Source: Novosphingobium colocasiae
Lineage (GTDB): Bacteria > Pseudomonadota > Alphaproteobacteria > Sphingomonadales > Sphingomonadaceae
Length of the DNA stretch: 64,000 nt
Reading direction: 5' to 3'
Assembly (NCBI RefSeq): GCF_014652555.1
Contig: NZ_BMZA01000003.1
Span: 154,309-218,308, forward strand
The notes under the pieces were generated by a model. It did not search any database. It was not told the origin of the DNA and saw nothing but the letters and a program-made list of their open reading frames with translations. Shown in pieces: positions 18,291-27,300 of this stretch. Made by a program: the position numbers and the translations under genes. The number at the start of each line of letters is the position of its first letter. Position 1 is the first letter of the stretch.

Positions 18291-18676
18291 GCAGCGGCCT
18301 GCGCCAATAGTCTAGGAAACAGGACCTGGCGCCTCGCACCACGGTGCGACCGCGCTCTACTTCGACCGCCGCCTGAGCGCCGGTCTCCGCCGAGCCCCGT
18401 GCCGGGTCTCGGCCTCGCGGTGACGATCGCTGGCGTGTCTGCGGACGCCGCGCGTGTGCGCGGCGGCGTTGTCTGTGCCTCTCCCGGTACGGCGGGTGCG
18501 GGCGGCGCTCCCGGCTAGGCCCGTCGCGGGCGAAGCCAACCCCTTCGGGGTGCTCCACTTCGTTCCGCCCTGCGGTGTCTTCGCCCGCTCGAAGCCGGGC
18601 CTCTTGGTCGCGTCTCGCCGCCCACCCCCGCCTTCCGGGGAGGCATGCTGCTTTTGGGTGGCGATGGAGGACAGCG
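18291..18676. other. Non-coding leader of the ICE segment
   Basis: 386 nt of very GC-rich sequence between the MFS remnant and ardC. I see no gene. It holds several short inverted repeats (for example GCGGGCGAAG with CTTCGCCCGC at about 18526-18592) that suggest structured leader RNA. The probable junction between the cargo and the ICE backbone lies near its start. Confidence 0.4.
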
Positions 18677-19648
18677 ATGCGAGAAGCCACCAGCCGCCGT
18701 GCCCGCCGCAAGGATGCGGGCGATGAGCGTCAGACCGACAACCGGGCGAACCTCTATGACGAGGTGACCGCGCGGATCGTCGCCGAGTTGGAAGCGGGAC
18801 GCTTCCCGTGGGTTCGGCCTTGGGGGAAGACGGGCGGGACCGGACCCGGCTTGCCGCGCAACGCGCTCACGGCCCGCACCTATTCGGGCGTCAACATCCT
18901 GATCCTGTGGGGCGCGGTCATCGAGCATGGCTGGCCCTCGCAATCGTGGCTGACCTTTCGGCAGGCGCAGGAGGCGGGCGGATGCGTCCGCAAGGGCGAG
19001 CATGGCGTGACCGTGGTCTATGCCGACCGGTTCACCCCCGAGACCGAGAAGGAACGCGCCAGCCGAGACGGCGACGAGGCCCGCGCCGTGCCCTTCCTGA
19101 AACGCTTCACCGTCTTCAACGTCGCGCAGTGCGAGGGCTTGCGGGCCGAGCTGGCATCCGATCCCGCGCCGCTGCCCGAACGCGAGATCGTGCCGGTCGC
19201 CGAGGAGGTGATCGCGGCATCCGGCGTCGATTTCCGCATCGGCGGGGACCGCGCCTTCTACGCGCCGGACCCCGATTTCGTGCAGGTGCCGCCGCAGCCC
19301 GCTTTCTTCGAGCAGATCAACTATTACCGGACCTGCCTGCACGAACTGACCCACGCCACCGGCCATCCAAAGCGGCTCGGGCGCGACCTCAAAAATGCGT
19401 TCGGCAGCAAGGATTATGCGCGCGAGGAACTGGTCGCCGAGATGGGATCGGCGTTCCTCTGCGCCGCGCTCGGCATCGTCCCGACCGTGCGTCACGCCGA
19501 CTATATTGGATCATGGCTGGAGGTGTTGCGCGAGGACAATCGCGCCATCTTCCGCGCCGCCAGCGCCGCGACCAAGGCCGCCGACTGGCTGCTCGCCCGC
19601 TACGCGCAAGCGCAGGAAGCGCGCATCGAAGGGAGGATCGCGGCATGA
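18677..19648 (+). CDS. ardC: ArdC-like antirestriction protein
   Basis: A 323-residue protein with the ArdC architecture: N-terminal ssDNA-binding domain (DUF1738; TARIVAELEAGRFPWVRPWG, GVNILILWG) and a C-terminal zincin-type metallopeptidase domain with HELTH and the following Gly-His of the HExxHxxGH pattern near residue 225. Such proteins protect incoming conjugative DNA and are standard in plasmid and ICE leading regions. The ATG at 18677 is preceded by GGAGG at 7 nt. It overlaps the DUF2958 gene by 4 nt, an arrangement common in alphaproteobacterial ICEs. Confidence 0.9.
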   Translation: MREATSRRARRKDAGDERQTDNRANLYDEVTARIVAELEAGRFPWVRPWGKTGGTGPGLPRNALTARTYSGVNILILWGAVIEHGWPSQSWLTFRQAQEAGGCVRKGEHGVTVVYADRFTPETEKERASRDGDEARAVPFLKRFTVFNVAQCEGLRAELASDPAPLPEREIVPVAEEVIAASGVDFRIGGDRAFYAPDPDFVQVPPQPAFFEQINYYRTCLHELTHATGHPKRLGRDLKNAFGSKDYAREELVAEMGSAFLCAALGIVPTVRHADYIGSWLEVLREDNRAIFRAASAATKAADWLLARYAQAQEARIEGRIAA

Positions 19649-20067
19649 TCCTCCTGACCCCCGATCTTCGCTTCGCGCTGCGCGCCAATGCGATCAATCA
19701 CCGCGCCGCCCAGCGCGACGGCAAGCCCGAACCCGATCCGGTGCCGGTGCTCAAACTGTTCAATCCACTCGGCCCGGCGACTTGGCTCGCGACCGAACTC
19801 GACGAGGATGACGACACCTTGTTCGGGCTTGCCGACCTCGGCTTCGGCTGCCCCGAACTCGGCTATTTCAGTCTGTCCGAGATCGCCTCGGTTCGCCTGC
19901 CGTTCGGGCTCGGCATCGAGCGCGATATAGGTTTCGAGACGCCGCACCCGCTGTCGATTTGGGCCGATATCGCCCGCCGAACTGGGTCGATCCTGTCAGC
20001 CCAACAGGAGCTTCGCAGCGCCGGAGCCAATGAGCTTCCGCCCCCAAATCCTGATGGGGCCGGATGA
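19645..20067 (+). CDS. DUF2958 domain protein
   Basis: A 140-residue soluble protein of the DUF2958 family. Family features are the N-terminal LLTPDLRFALRANA, a conserved acidic middle (DPVPVLKLFNPLGPATWL, ELDEDDDTLFGLADLG) and the FSLSEIASVRLPFGLGIERD segment. Biochemical role unknown. It is translationally coupled to ardC (ATGA overlap) and followed 85 nt later by parB; the same trio is a recurrent module of alphaproteobacterial plasmids and ICEs, so it is probably an accessory of conjugative DNA establishment. Confidence 0.88.
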   Translation: MILLTPDLRFALRANAINHRAAQRDGKPEPDPVPVLKLFNPLGPATWLATELDEDDDTLFGLADLGFGCPELGYFSLSEIASVRLPFGLGIERDIGFETPHPLSIWADIARRTGSILSAQQELRSAGANELPPPNPDGAG

Positions 20068-20152
20068 CGCAGGCGGCCGTTTGCCGCCGACCCGTAAGCC
20101 GGTCCGCCCTCCCGGAAAGAACGACGGACCGGCACTCACAAGGAGTGAAGTC

Positions 20153-21925
20153 ATGAAACTCGAATTCATCGACATTGGCAACATCGACGACAGCGCCGTG
20201 AACATGAGGGCCAGCAAGAAGGCCCCGGACGTGTCCGACATCCTGCCGACCGTGCGCAGGCGCGGGATCATCGTCCCCGTCATCCTGCGACCGGGCATCA
20301 CCGAGGGCCGCTTCGAACTGGTCGCGGGGCGCAGGCGCGTCCACGCCGCGCGGTTGGCGCAGGGCGAGGAAGGCGCGGACCCCGAGCTTGGCCGCGTGCC
20401 ATCCGCGATCATGGAGGCGGGCGACGATGCCGCAGCCCTCGAAGCCTCGCTGATCGAGAATATTGCGCGGCTCGACCCCGACGAGGTGACGCAATGGGAA
20501 ACCTTCACCCGGCTGGTCAAGGAAGGCCGCGAGGTGGACGACATCGCCGCCACCTTCGGGCTTCCCGACCTCACCATCCGCCGCGTGCTGGCGCTCGGCA
20601 ACCTGCTGCCGCGCATCCGCAATCTCTACCGTGACGAGAAGATCGACCGGACCACCGTCCGCCACCTGACCCTTGCCAGCAAGAGCCAGCAGCGCGCGTG
20701 GCTGGCGCTCCACGACGACCCCGACGCCTATGCGCCGAGCGGCCATCAGTTGAAGGCGTGGCTGTTCGGCGGCCAGTCGATCGCGGCCAAGGTCGCGCTG
20801 TTCGACCTCGACACCTACGCGGGCGCGGTCGTCGCCGACCTGTTCGGCGACGACCGCTATTTCGCGGACCCGGACGCCTTCTGGACGGCGCAGAACGCCG
20901 CCATCGAGGCACGGCGCGTGGGCTATATCGAAGATGGCTGGAGCGATGTCGTGATCGTTCCGGCGTCCGAGCATTTCCATTCGTGGGAATATGAGAAGGC
21001 CGCGAAGCGCAAGGGTGGGCGCGTCTATGTCGATGTCCGCTCGACCGGCGAGGTGACTTTCCACGAGGGCTATCTGACCCGCAAGGAAGCCCGCCGCGCC
21101 GCGAGCGGCGATGCCCCGGAGGGGCCGAAGCCGCAGCGCCCCGAACTGACCTCGACCTTGCAGACCTATGTCGATCTGCACCGTCATGCCGCTGTCCGCG
21201 CGGCGCTGCTGACTCGGCCCGAGGTGGCGCTGCGTCTGATGGTCGCCCATGCGGTCGTCGGTTCGCACCTCTGGACCGTGCGTCCCGAGCCGCAGACCAC
21301 CCGCAACGACGAAGTGCGCGAGAGCGTCGAGACGGCGCGCGGCGAGGCCGTGTTCGACGAGCGCCGCCGCGCGGTGCTCGACCTGCTCGGCTTCTCGTCC
21401 GAGGAACCCACCGTCACCGGGGGAAACGGCGACGACTATGGCGTGGCGGGTGTGTTCCTGCGCCTGATCGAGCTTCCGGACCCCGCCGTTATGGAGGTTA
21501 TCGCGGTTGTGATCGGCGAGACGATGGCGGCCGGAAGCGCCGCCGTCGAGGCGGTCGGCACCGAGATCGGCATCGACATGGCCGACTGGTGGCAGGCCGA
21601 CGACACCCTGCTCGGGCTGATCCGCGACCGCGAGGTGCTGGGCCGGTTGGTCGCCGATGTGGCGGGCCAGCTGGTCGCCACCGCCAATGCGGGCGAGAAG
21701 TCCAAGACCTTGAAGCGGATCATCGGCGACCATCTTGCCGGCGTCGATGGCCGGGCGAAGGTCGAGTGCTGGGTGCCGCGCTGGATGCAGTTCCCGCCGA
21801 GCGCCTACACCACGCGCGGCGGCGTCGGCACCGTCGCGGCCCACGCCAAGGTCGTCGCCGCGCGCCATGTCGCGGTCACGCCGGACCCCGACCAGCAACC
21901 CGAGCCGTTCGCGGAAGCGGCTTAA
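20153..21925 (+). CDS. parB: ParB/RepB/Spo0J-type partition protein
   Basis: A 590-residue protein with a ParB-like N-terminal nuclease/CTPase-fold domain (PTVRRRGIIVPVILRPG, FELVAGRRRVHAARL, SLIENIARLDPDEVTQWETF) and a helix-turn-helix (DDIAATFGLPDLTIRRVLAL). It is much longer than chromosomal ParB (about 300 residues); the extra C-terminal 350 residues form a domain found in ICE-borne versions and not characterised. The ATG follows AAGGAG at 6 nt. No ParA partner is in the island. A strong intrinsic terminator follows. Confidence 0.9.
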   Translation: MKLEFIDIGNIDDSAVNMRASKKAPDVSDILPTVRRRGIIVPVILRPGITEGRFELVAGRRRVHAARLAQGEEGADPELGRVPSAIMEAGDDAAALEASLIENIARLDPDEVTQWETFTRLVKEGREVDDIAATFGLPDLTIRRVLALGNLLPRIRNLYRDEKIDRTTVRHLTLASKSQQRAWLALHDDPDAYAPSGHQLKAWLFGGQSIAAKVALFDLDTYAGAVVADLFGDDRYFADPDAFWTAQNAAIEARRVGYIEDGWSDVVIVPASEHFHSWEYEKAAKRKGGRVYVDVRSTGEVTFHEGYLTRKEARRAASGDAPEGPKPQRPELTSTLQTYVDLHRHAAVRAALLTRPEVALRLMVAHAVVGSHLWTVRPEPQTTRNDEVRESVETARGEAVFDERRRAVLDLLGFSSEEPTVTGGNGDDYGVAGVFLRLIELPDPAVMEVIAVVIGETMAAGSAAVEAVGTEIGIDMADWWQADDTLLGLIRDREVLGRLVADVAGQLVATANAGEKSKTLKRIIGDHLAGVDGRAKVECWVPRWMQFPPSAYTTRGGVGTVAAHAKVVAARHVAVTPDPDQQPEPFAEAA

Positions 21926-21978
21926 TCATTGGCGGGCGGCGGCGACGCCGCCCGCCCTTCGGACCCCAAAAAAATCTG

Positions 21979-22019
21979 CCGCGCGCCTCCGCCGTTCCGG
22001 CGTCGGCGCGCGGTTTTTT
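21979..22019 (+). terminator. Intrinsic terminator after parB
   Basis: Stem CCGCGCGCC / GGCGCGCGG around a 17-nt loop that is itself partly paired, followed directly by TTTTTT at 22014-22019. It sits 54 nt after the parB stop and closes the ardC-DUF2958-parB unit. Confidence 0.9.
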
Positions 22020-22046
22020 GGCGGAAGGGTCAACCCGGAGACTTCG

Positions 22047-22583
22047 CTAGGGGGCATTTGGGGTAAGCGTGATGGCGCGAGTGGCTCTGGCGCCCGCCGC
22101 ACAGAGTTTCGACACCAGGAATTCAGCGATCCAGTTGGCATTGCCTAAGCGACCGCCCAGAACGAGATAGTGTGCGCCGCGACCATCGATGCGGTAGGTC
22201 GACTTGCTGCCATCGTAGTGAGCGACCTTATTGAGCGCGTCTCGTAGGGACAGCGGTCCACAGGCAGGGTGGTTTCGATCAAGTCTGCGAGCGGCGATCA
22301 TGTCGCTATGTTCCTGGGACGTCGCTGATCTCACCAGTTGGCCGACCGGAACAGCCATATGCACGTCAGCGAGATAGCCGTGATCCTGCTCGTTCCGCAG
22401 AACTTCAAACAGGTTGGTTAAGGCGTCCCAAGCCCGTTGGGACGTCGCTTCCATCTTCGCCTGATCGCCCGCCGACACGGCTATCTTGAACTGCTTCGAT
22501 GACCTGCGGACGGTTCGGAGCGCGGGCCACGCTCGACGACCGCGGCGAATGATCTCGAAATGAAAAACATGACGCCCCGACAT
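22047..22583 (-). CDS. Hypothetical island protein
   Basis: A 178-residue soluble protein, basic at the N-terminus (FEIIRRGRRAWPALRTVRRSS) with a helical middle (MEATSQRAWDALTNLFEVLRN) and a C-terminal half containing LRDALNKVAHYD and IDGRGAHYLVLGG. I do not recognise the family; the DALNKVAHYD helix is reminiscent of HEPN-like or antibiotic-response proteins but this is weak. The ATG at 22583 is preferred because GGGGG lies upstream; an ATG at 22616 would add 11 residues. No conserved partner adjacent except the small CxxC protein gene on the same strand. Confidence 0.55.
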   Translation of the reverse strand: MSGRHVFHFEIIRRGRRAWPALRTVRRSSKQFKIAVSAGDQAKMEATSQRAWDALTNLFEVLRNEQDHGYLADVHMAVPVGQLVRSATSQEHSDMIAARRLDRNHPACGPLSLRDALNKVAHYDGSKSTYRIDGRGAHYLVLGGRLGNANWIAEFLVSKLCAAGARATRAITLTPNAP

Positions 22584-22637
22584 ACATAGTCCCCCGATGC
22601 AAAATCGTTTGGTCATAGCGGACGCAATATTATCCCG

Positions 22638-22853
22638 CTATTTCCGGACGCGTCGGATCACGACCTTATCACCGCGACAGATCGAACAGATGTCCTTGCG
22701 ACGCTCGAAACCAGGCGTGCCGGCAAGTTCGCGGGTCTTGTGATTGGCGTGTTGGCGCACCGTCAATCCCAGCTTCTCGCTGATGCAGTCATCGCAGATC
22801 GGCTCCGGTGAGAGCCGCTCGATCAGCCCGCGAACCTGATCCAATACCGTCAT
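22638..22853 (-). CDS. Small putative zinc-ribbon protein
   Basis: A 71-residue protein with two CxxC pairs (CDDCI near residue 19 and CSIC near residue 58), suggesting one zinc-binding ribbon. Between them a helical stretch (LGLTVRQHANHKTREL) resembles a winged-helix recognition region, and the end is basic (DKVVIRRVRK). It may be a small DNA-binding or regulatory protein. ATG at 22853 is chosen because AGGGGGACGTG lies just upstream; an upstream ATG at 22910 would add 19 residues without such a site. It lies 54 nt upstream of the hypothetical gene on the same strand. Confidence 0.55.
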   Translation of the reverse strand: MTVLDQVRGLIERLSPEPICDDCISEKLGLTVRQHANHKTRELAGTPGFERRKDICSICRGDKVVIRRVRK

Positions 22854-23236
22854 CACGTCCCCCTGCGACCCGTCTAGCTTCGGACGGTACGAAGGCCAAT
22901 GAAACATCATGGCGAGGCTGATTTCATCCGCAGATGCTCGGCCAACACCTATGATGACTGGCCGGCTCGTTGCGCATGATTCGCTTCGTCCTCGGTCTCA
23001 GAAACCCCGGCGGCCTTGATCGATCGCGGTTTGCCGCAAGCCTTCCTCTGACGCGCAACGGCTTCGCCGACCTTCTTCCCCGGCGCGGTGCCCGCGCCTT
23101 CCTCGCGAGACAAGAAGCCCGGCTCGGGCCGTCCTCCGCTTCGCTTCGGCCTGGCGGTGCGCGCCGTCAGGCCCGCGGCCTGACAACCGCATCGAGGCCG
23201 CATGGGGCGGCATCGACCCATCGAATGGAGGTTATC
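22854..23236. other. Intergenic region before DUF736
   Basis: About 380 nt without a convincing gene. It has the GC-rich, inverted-repeat-dense character of ICE leaders; GGCCTGACGG/GCGCGCCGTCAGGCC around 23150-23180 can pair. Part of it (reverse strand GAGCCGGGCTTCTTGTCTCGCG) resembles the ardC leader (GAAGCCGGGCCTCTTGGTCGCG). Confidence 0.35.
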
Positions 23237-23536
23237 ATGGCACAGATTGGCAGCTTCACCCGCGGCGACGGCGGCGTCTACAACGGCGAAATCCGGACCC
23301 TCACCCTTCGCGTCAAGGCCAGCATCCGGCCCGTCGATCGCGAGCACGACAAGGCACCGGATCATCGTGTAATCGCCGGTGGCGTCGAGTTCGGCGCGGG
23401 CTGGACCAAGGCGGCACGCGACACCGGCGCGGAATATCTGAGCCTCAAGCTCGACGATCCGTCCTTCCCGGCGCCCATCTACGCCACCCTGACGCAGGGC
23501 GACAACGGCGAGCACAAGCTCATCTGGTCGCGCTGA
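23237..23536 (+). CDS. DUF736 family protein
   Basis: A 99-residue beta-rich soluble protein of the DUF736 family: N-terminal GSFTRGDGGVYNGEIRTLTL, a central GAGWTKAARDTGAEYLSLKLDDPSFPAPI split over two strands, and a basic end. DUF736 genes are constant neighbours of relaxase and conjugation genes on alphaproteobacterial plasmids and ICEs, where their function is unknown. The ATG follows GGAGG at 7 nt. Here it is a stray: the expected conjugation genes downstream are missing and a Dpd-like reading frame overlaps its end on the opposite strand. Confidence 0.9.
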   Translation: MAQIGSFTRGDGGVYNGEIRTLTLRVKASIRPVDREHDKAPDHRVIAGGVEFGAGWTKAARDTGAEYLSLKLDDPSFPAPIYATLTQGDNGEHKLIWSR

Positions 23537-24324
23537 ACACAGCGTCCCGCGCGCTTCGGCGCGCGGGACCTGAGCGGTGAGCCGGATTTGCCATAGCTCG
23601 CGAGGGACCTTGCAGGCGGGGGCGTCTGCTTGTGTCCGCTTTCCGTCGCACGGGCCTTCGGACCCGTGCCTCCCGGCGTAACCCGCACCGCTTTCCTCCG
23701 AGGTGTGTCGAATATCGTCGATCGGCTATCGACACTGCCCGGCCGGTGTTCCCGGCGGCATCCCCGGTGCCGCGACCGCACGGTCACGATCCCGCAAAGG
23801 ATGCCGATCCCCATGGACACCGAAGATGATATCGCCAGGCCGACACCAATGACGCTGTGATACACGATCTTTTCACCGCGGACGCGCACGCCATGGTGCG
23901 TGATGTTCATCGAACCTTCGATGTAGAAGGTCGGCGCGAGGATGCCTTTCTCGTGAAACTTGCTGTCGCCGAGCCGGCAGGCGATCCGAGGCGAGGCTCT
24001 CAGGGTCGGCAAGCTCATGAAGGCTCCGGACCGGTCATTGTCGGTGGTGAGCAATCGGACGTCCAGCTTGGTCGAGAGTTTGGCGAGATAATGCGAAAAG
24101 CGGATCCACGGCTCATCAGCAAGCCGCGGGAAGAGAGCGGCATAGTCGCGGAAACGATTGTCGAAGAGATCGAAGTCAGTGATCCACGGGCTGGCGAAAT
24201 AGGCCGGTCGATCCGACGAATCGAGTAACAGCAGCGATGCGAAGGCGGAGCGCAGCAGATCGGGAAGCGGCCATCCGCCGCCATGGGTCCAGATGTCGCG
24301 ACTTTGGAGTTGGGAGCGCATCAT
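23479..24324 (-). CDS. dpdK: Phospholipase-D-like DpdK protein, 3' end rearranged
   Basis: The first ~156 residues are a PLD-superfamily domain of the DpdK type: AYFASPWITDFDLFDNRF near residue 41, LLTTDNDRSG near 91, then one HKD-type motif with His124 and Lys126 (KFHEKGILA) and GSMN at 137-140. PLD proteins cleave phosphodiesters and DpdK accompanies the Dpd DNA-modification/restriction cluster. Its ATG overlaps the dpdJ stop by 4 nt. From about residue 157 (position ~23856) the sequence changes to a hydrophobic stretch and then Arg/Pro-rich nonsense antisense to DUF736, so the true 3' end seems lost. Confidence 0.65.
   Translation of the reverse strand: MMRSQLQSRDIWTHGGGWPLPDLLRSAFASLLLLDSSDRPAYFASPWITDFDLFDNRFRDYAALFPRLADEPWIRFSHYLAKLSTKLDVRLLTTDNDRSGAFMSLPTLRASPRIACRLGDSKFHEKGILAPTFYIEGSMNITHHGVRVRGEKIVYHSVIGVGLAISSSVSMGIGILCGIVTVRSRHRGCRREHRPGSVDSRSTIFDTPRRKAVRVTPGGTGPKARATESGHKQTPPPARSLASYGKSGSPLRSRAPKRAGRCVQRDQMSLCSPLSPCVRVA
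23544..23569 (+). terminator. Perfect UUCG hairpin after DUF736
   Basis: GTCCCGCGCGC-TTCG-GCGCGCGGGAC: an uninterrupted 11-bp stem closed by a UUCG tetraloop, starting 8 nt after the DUF736 stop. No T-tract follows, so it may be a transcript-stabilising hairpin or a weak terminator. Confidence 0.7.
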
Positions 24325-27300
24325 TGCACCCCCATGCTGCGCAGCTCGATCTCGACCCGCCAGGTGTCGTGCGCGCGGTGGACGGCGGAAAGAATCGGCC
24401 AGACCATCAGATAGTCCCGTTCAAACGGCTCGGTGAGCAGGGTTTGAAGAGTTTGCGCGATCTCGGCGTGATCGTTGGACCGCCCGACCACCACCACGCG
24501 ATCAGCCTGTGTGAGGAGGTGGCGCAGCCGCTCGACCCAACCCGGCGACACTTCGACCTCACGCAGCGCCGCGTGCTGTTGCTCGAGCCATTGCCGGCTA
24601 AGGCTTCGCGACGGCTGAATGTCCATGGCGAAACGGTTGCTGTTGCGTAGACATTGCGGGCAGCTGTCATGGCAGCCTTCGGCCAGGAAATCCTGCGCGC
24701 GGGCGAACAACTGGGCCTCGGATGGAACCTGGCCTGTCAGGCGCGTGATCATCGCCGAGAAGCGCCGGCGAACGATGGGCGAGTCGACGAGAAGATAAGC
24801 GAACACCCGTGGATCGATGGGCGCGCCGAGGCGTGCTTCCCGCTCGCTCCAGAGTCGATTGAGGCCATCGAACCAGGCATCGGTGGCGGTCTCGGTGCCC
24901 GACCGGAGTAGTCGGCCAGCGACGCTGACGACGTCCTGGCGAGAAGCGCCATGGCCGGCAGCCTCCAGGGTATCGGTCAGGGCCATCTGAGCCAAGATGG
25001 TCTGCTGATAGCCCCGCGCGTGCCGCACGTCCGAGAATATCGATGCCAATGTTCCTGCTGATCTGACATTGGCGACAACGGCGAGCAAATTTTCTGCCGT
25101 ATATGCTCGGCTGCAAAAGCCGAGTGCATGCGCGAAGGCGCGTTCGAACGCTCCGGCCCCGTCGAGCGCGGCCTGCACGAAAGCTTCGATCTGGCCGATG
25201 CCGCCCGGCGCCGTTTCGGAAATGATGATCCTTGCTCCGTCCTCCTCGTCGAGAACGTCGGCGATCAGGTCGCCATCGCCGACATCCCCGGCAATCGTCA
25301 GAACACCCGCAAGGCAGGCTTCGGCGAGCGAACGGAGGTGGCGCTGGCGAAGCCAAGTCTCGAAGTCCGCATCGAGGTGGCGCCAGAGTACAGCCTCGGC
25401 CCGACGAATTTCGGCGGCACTGACAGGGTCGGCCCACAGGCTTTCCAGCCGCAGCCGCGCGCGCCCGCCCGCGTCATGGTCGTCCGGATCATCGTCATCA
25501 AAAGCGTTCACGCTATACATCCGCGTCAATACGCGCCCGATCATTTCGACACGCCTGCCTTCCAGCGTTGCCTGCGCGGCTTCGAGGCCACAGTCCCCCT
25601 CCAATGCTTTCGCGGTCAGCATCGCCAGGCTGGTCTGCCAAACCCATTCGAGCGTGAAGCTGCTCGCGGCCTCGCGGAGCGCCGGCGAAGTCAGGAGCAG
25701 ATGCTTGAAATAGTCCTGGCGCAGTCTTCCGATCGAAGCCGCGTCGAGATCGGGTGTCGAGGCAAGATGGTCAGGTTGGACCGTGAAAATCAGGGCGTCG
25801 ACGGTTTGCTCGAAGCCGATCGGTTCACGCTGTACCGCCGAACCTTCGCCGATTGACCCGAGTAGCACGGTGCCGCGGCGTTCGACGCCGCCCCGCAAGA
25901 GGATGTCGAACTGTCCTTCGCTGGTCCTGCGCCGAACCTGAACGGCGTTGAGGTCTCCGTGCAGATACGCCCGGCTGTCCGAGAAGACCGACTGCCACTG
26001 CGCTCCTGCGAACAAAGGGAGCGGGCGGCCATCGCCGACCGGCGACGCGCTGGTCCCCCACAGCCAACGCGCGTTACTGCTGTCCTTGACCATTGCCGGT
26101 CGCTCGGCGAACGCCATTCGGATCGGCTGCAGCGCCGCGGCGGCGGGATTGTCGCCGACAGCGATGCTCTCAGGGAACAGGAGCCGCGGCGACAGCAGCA
26201 CCGGGCTTGCAGTATTCAACAGCTGATCCGAGCCGACCAGCCAATAGCCTTTTTCACGCCGTCCGACCGAAAAACGCTTGGAAACGCGGCCAGGACAGGA
26301 TTCCATCAATTGCGAGGCGATTCCGCGTGTCTCGCTGTCCTTGTCGGTGCCGGGAAATTCGACGACAACATCCGAAGCCGCAAGTTCGGCGAAGGATGCC
26401 GAAGGTATGAAGCTCGGCAGCGGCTGGCGGGCGCCGCTTTCTTCGCGTACATCACTGCGCTGCGGGTCGGCAAACCGCCAGCCCGTCTCGAGCTTACGAA
26501 GCAAGGCCGGGACCGCATGCCGCAGCACCGGGCGCGGCGCTTCCCACAGCATGGCATCGACAAGACGATCGATGTCGTCGTCACTGGCGGCGCGGAAGCG
26601 CTGCGTGTGGCGAATGACCCACCCTAGTTCACGGCGGAAGGCGGTGTAGTCATCGCCAAGTTCGAGCAACCGGCGGAGAAGGCCTGCCGCGCGGCGCTGG
26701 GCCGCAGCCATATAGGATTCGGGACGCCGCAGAAAGCGAATCGGATCGGGCGCGCCGATGCGCCGACCGAGCCAATCGAGCAGGAAACTGGTGGCCTGGA
26801 CGTGCTGGACATAGGGATTGAGAACCGGAACCTTGATCGGTTCGATTTCAGGCTGGAATAGCCGATCGCTGTTCTGGAAGAGCCAGCGGTCCCGGCCCCA
26901 ATCGGACAGGACCACGAGCGTGGTCGGCCGCGATCCCCTGGTACGACCGGCGCGTCCCTTGCGCTGGAGGAACGAAGCGATGCTGCGCGGTGCTTTGTGG
27001 TGAACCATGGCTCCTACATCGGGATCGTCGTAGCCCACCTCGAGGCTTGCGGTAGCGACGATGATATCCGAGGTCGTGTCCGCGCCGGGATCTTGCGAAG
27101 AGCACCGACTGACTTGCAAGGACTGCTGGAGATCGTAGCCAAGGCTGTCGGACAAGGACCAGATCTGTCCGTCAGCAAGCATGGCGCGCTCGGTTGCGGG
27201 TGTCACGCTTTGACCCGATTTCGCGGGCGGCTCACGATATTGCGCAAGGCGCCGCCATTCCGCGTCGGCAAGATCGGGCAGCCAGCGATTGAGGCTGTCG

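Noticed and set aside
18064..18711. A 215-codon minus-strand open frame before ardC
   Set aside because: Arg/Pro-rich nonsense; a different frame in its 3' part encodes the MFS transporter tail instead.
19868..21898. A 676-codon minus-strand open frame opposite parB
   Set aside because: It is the antisense of a clear ParB protein with high-GC third-position bias; its translation has no domain or start context.
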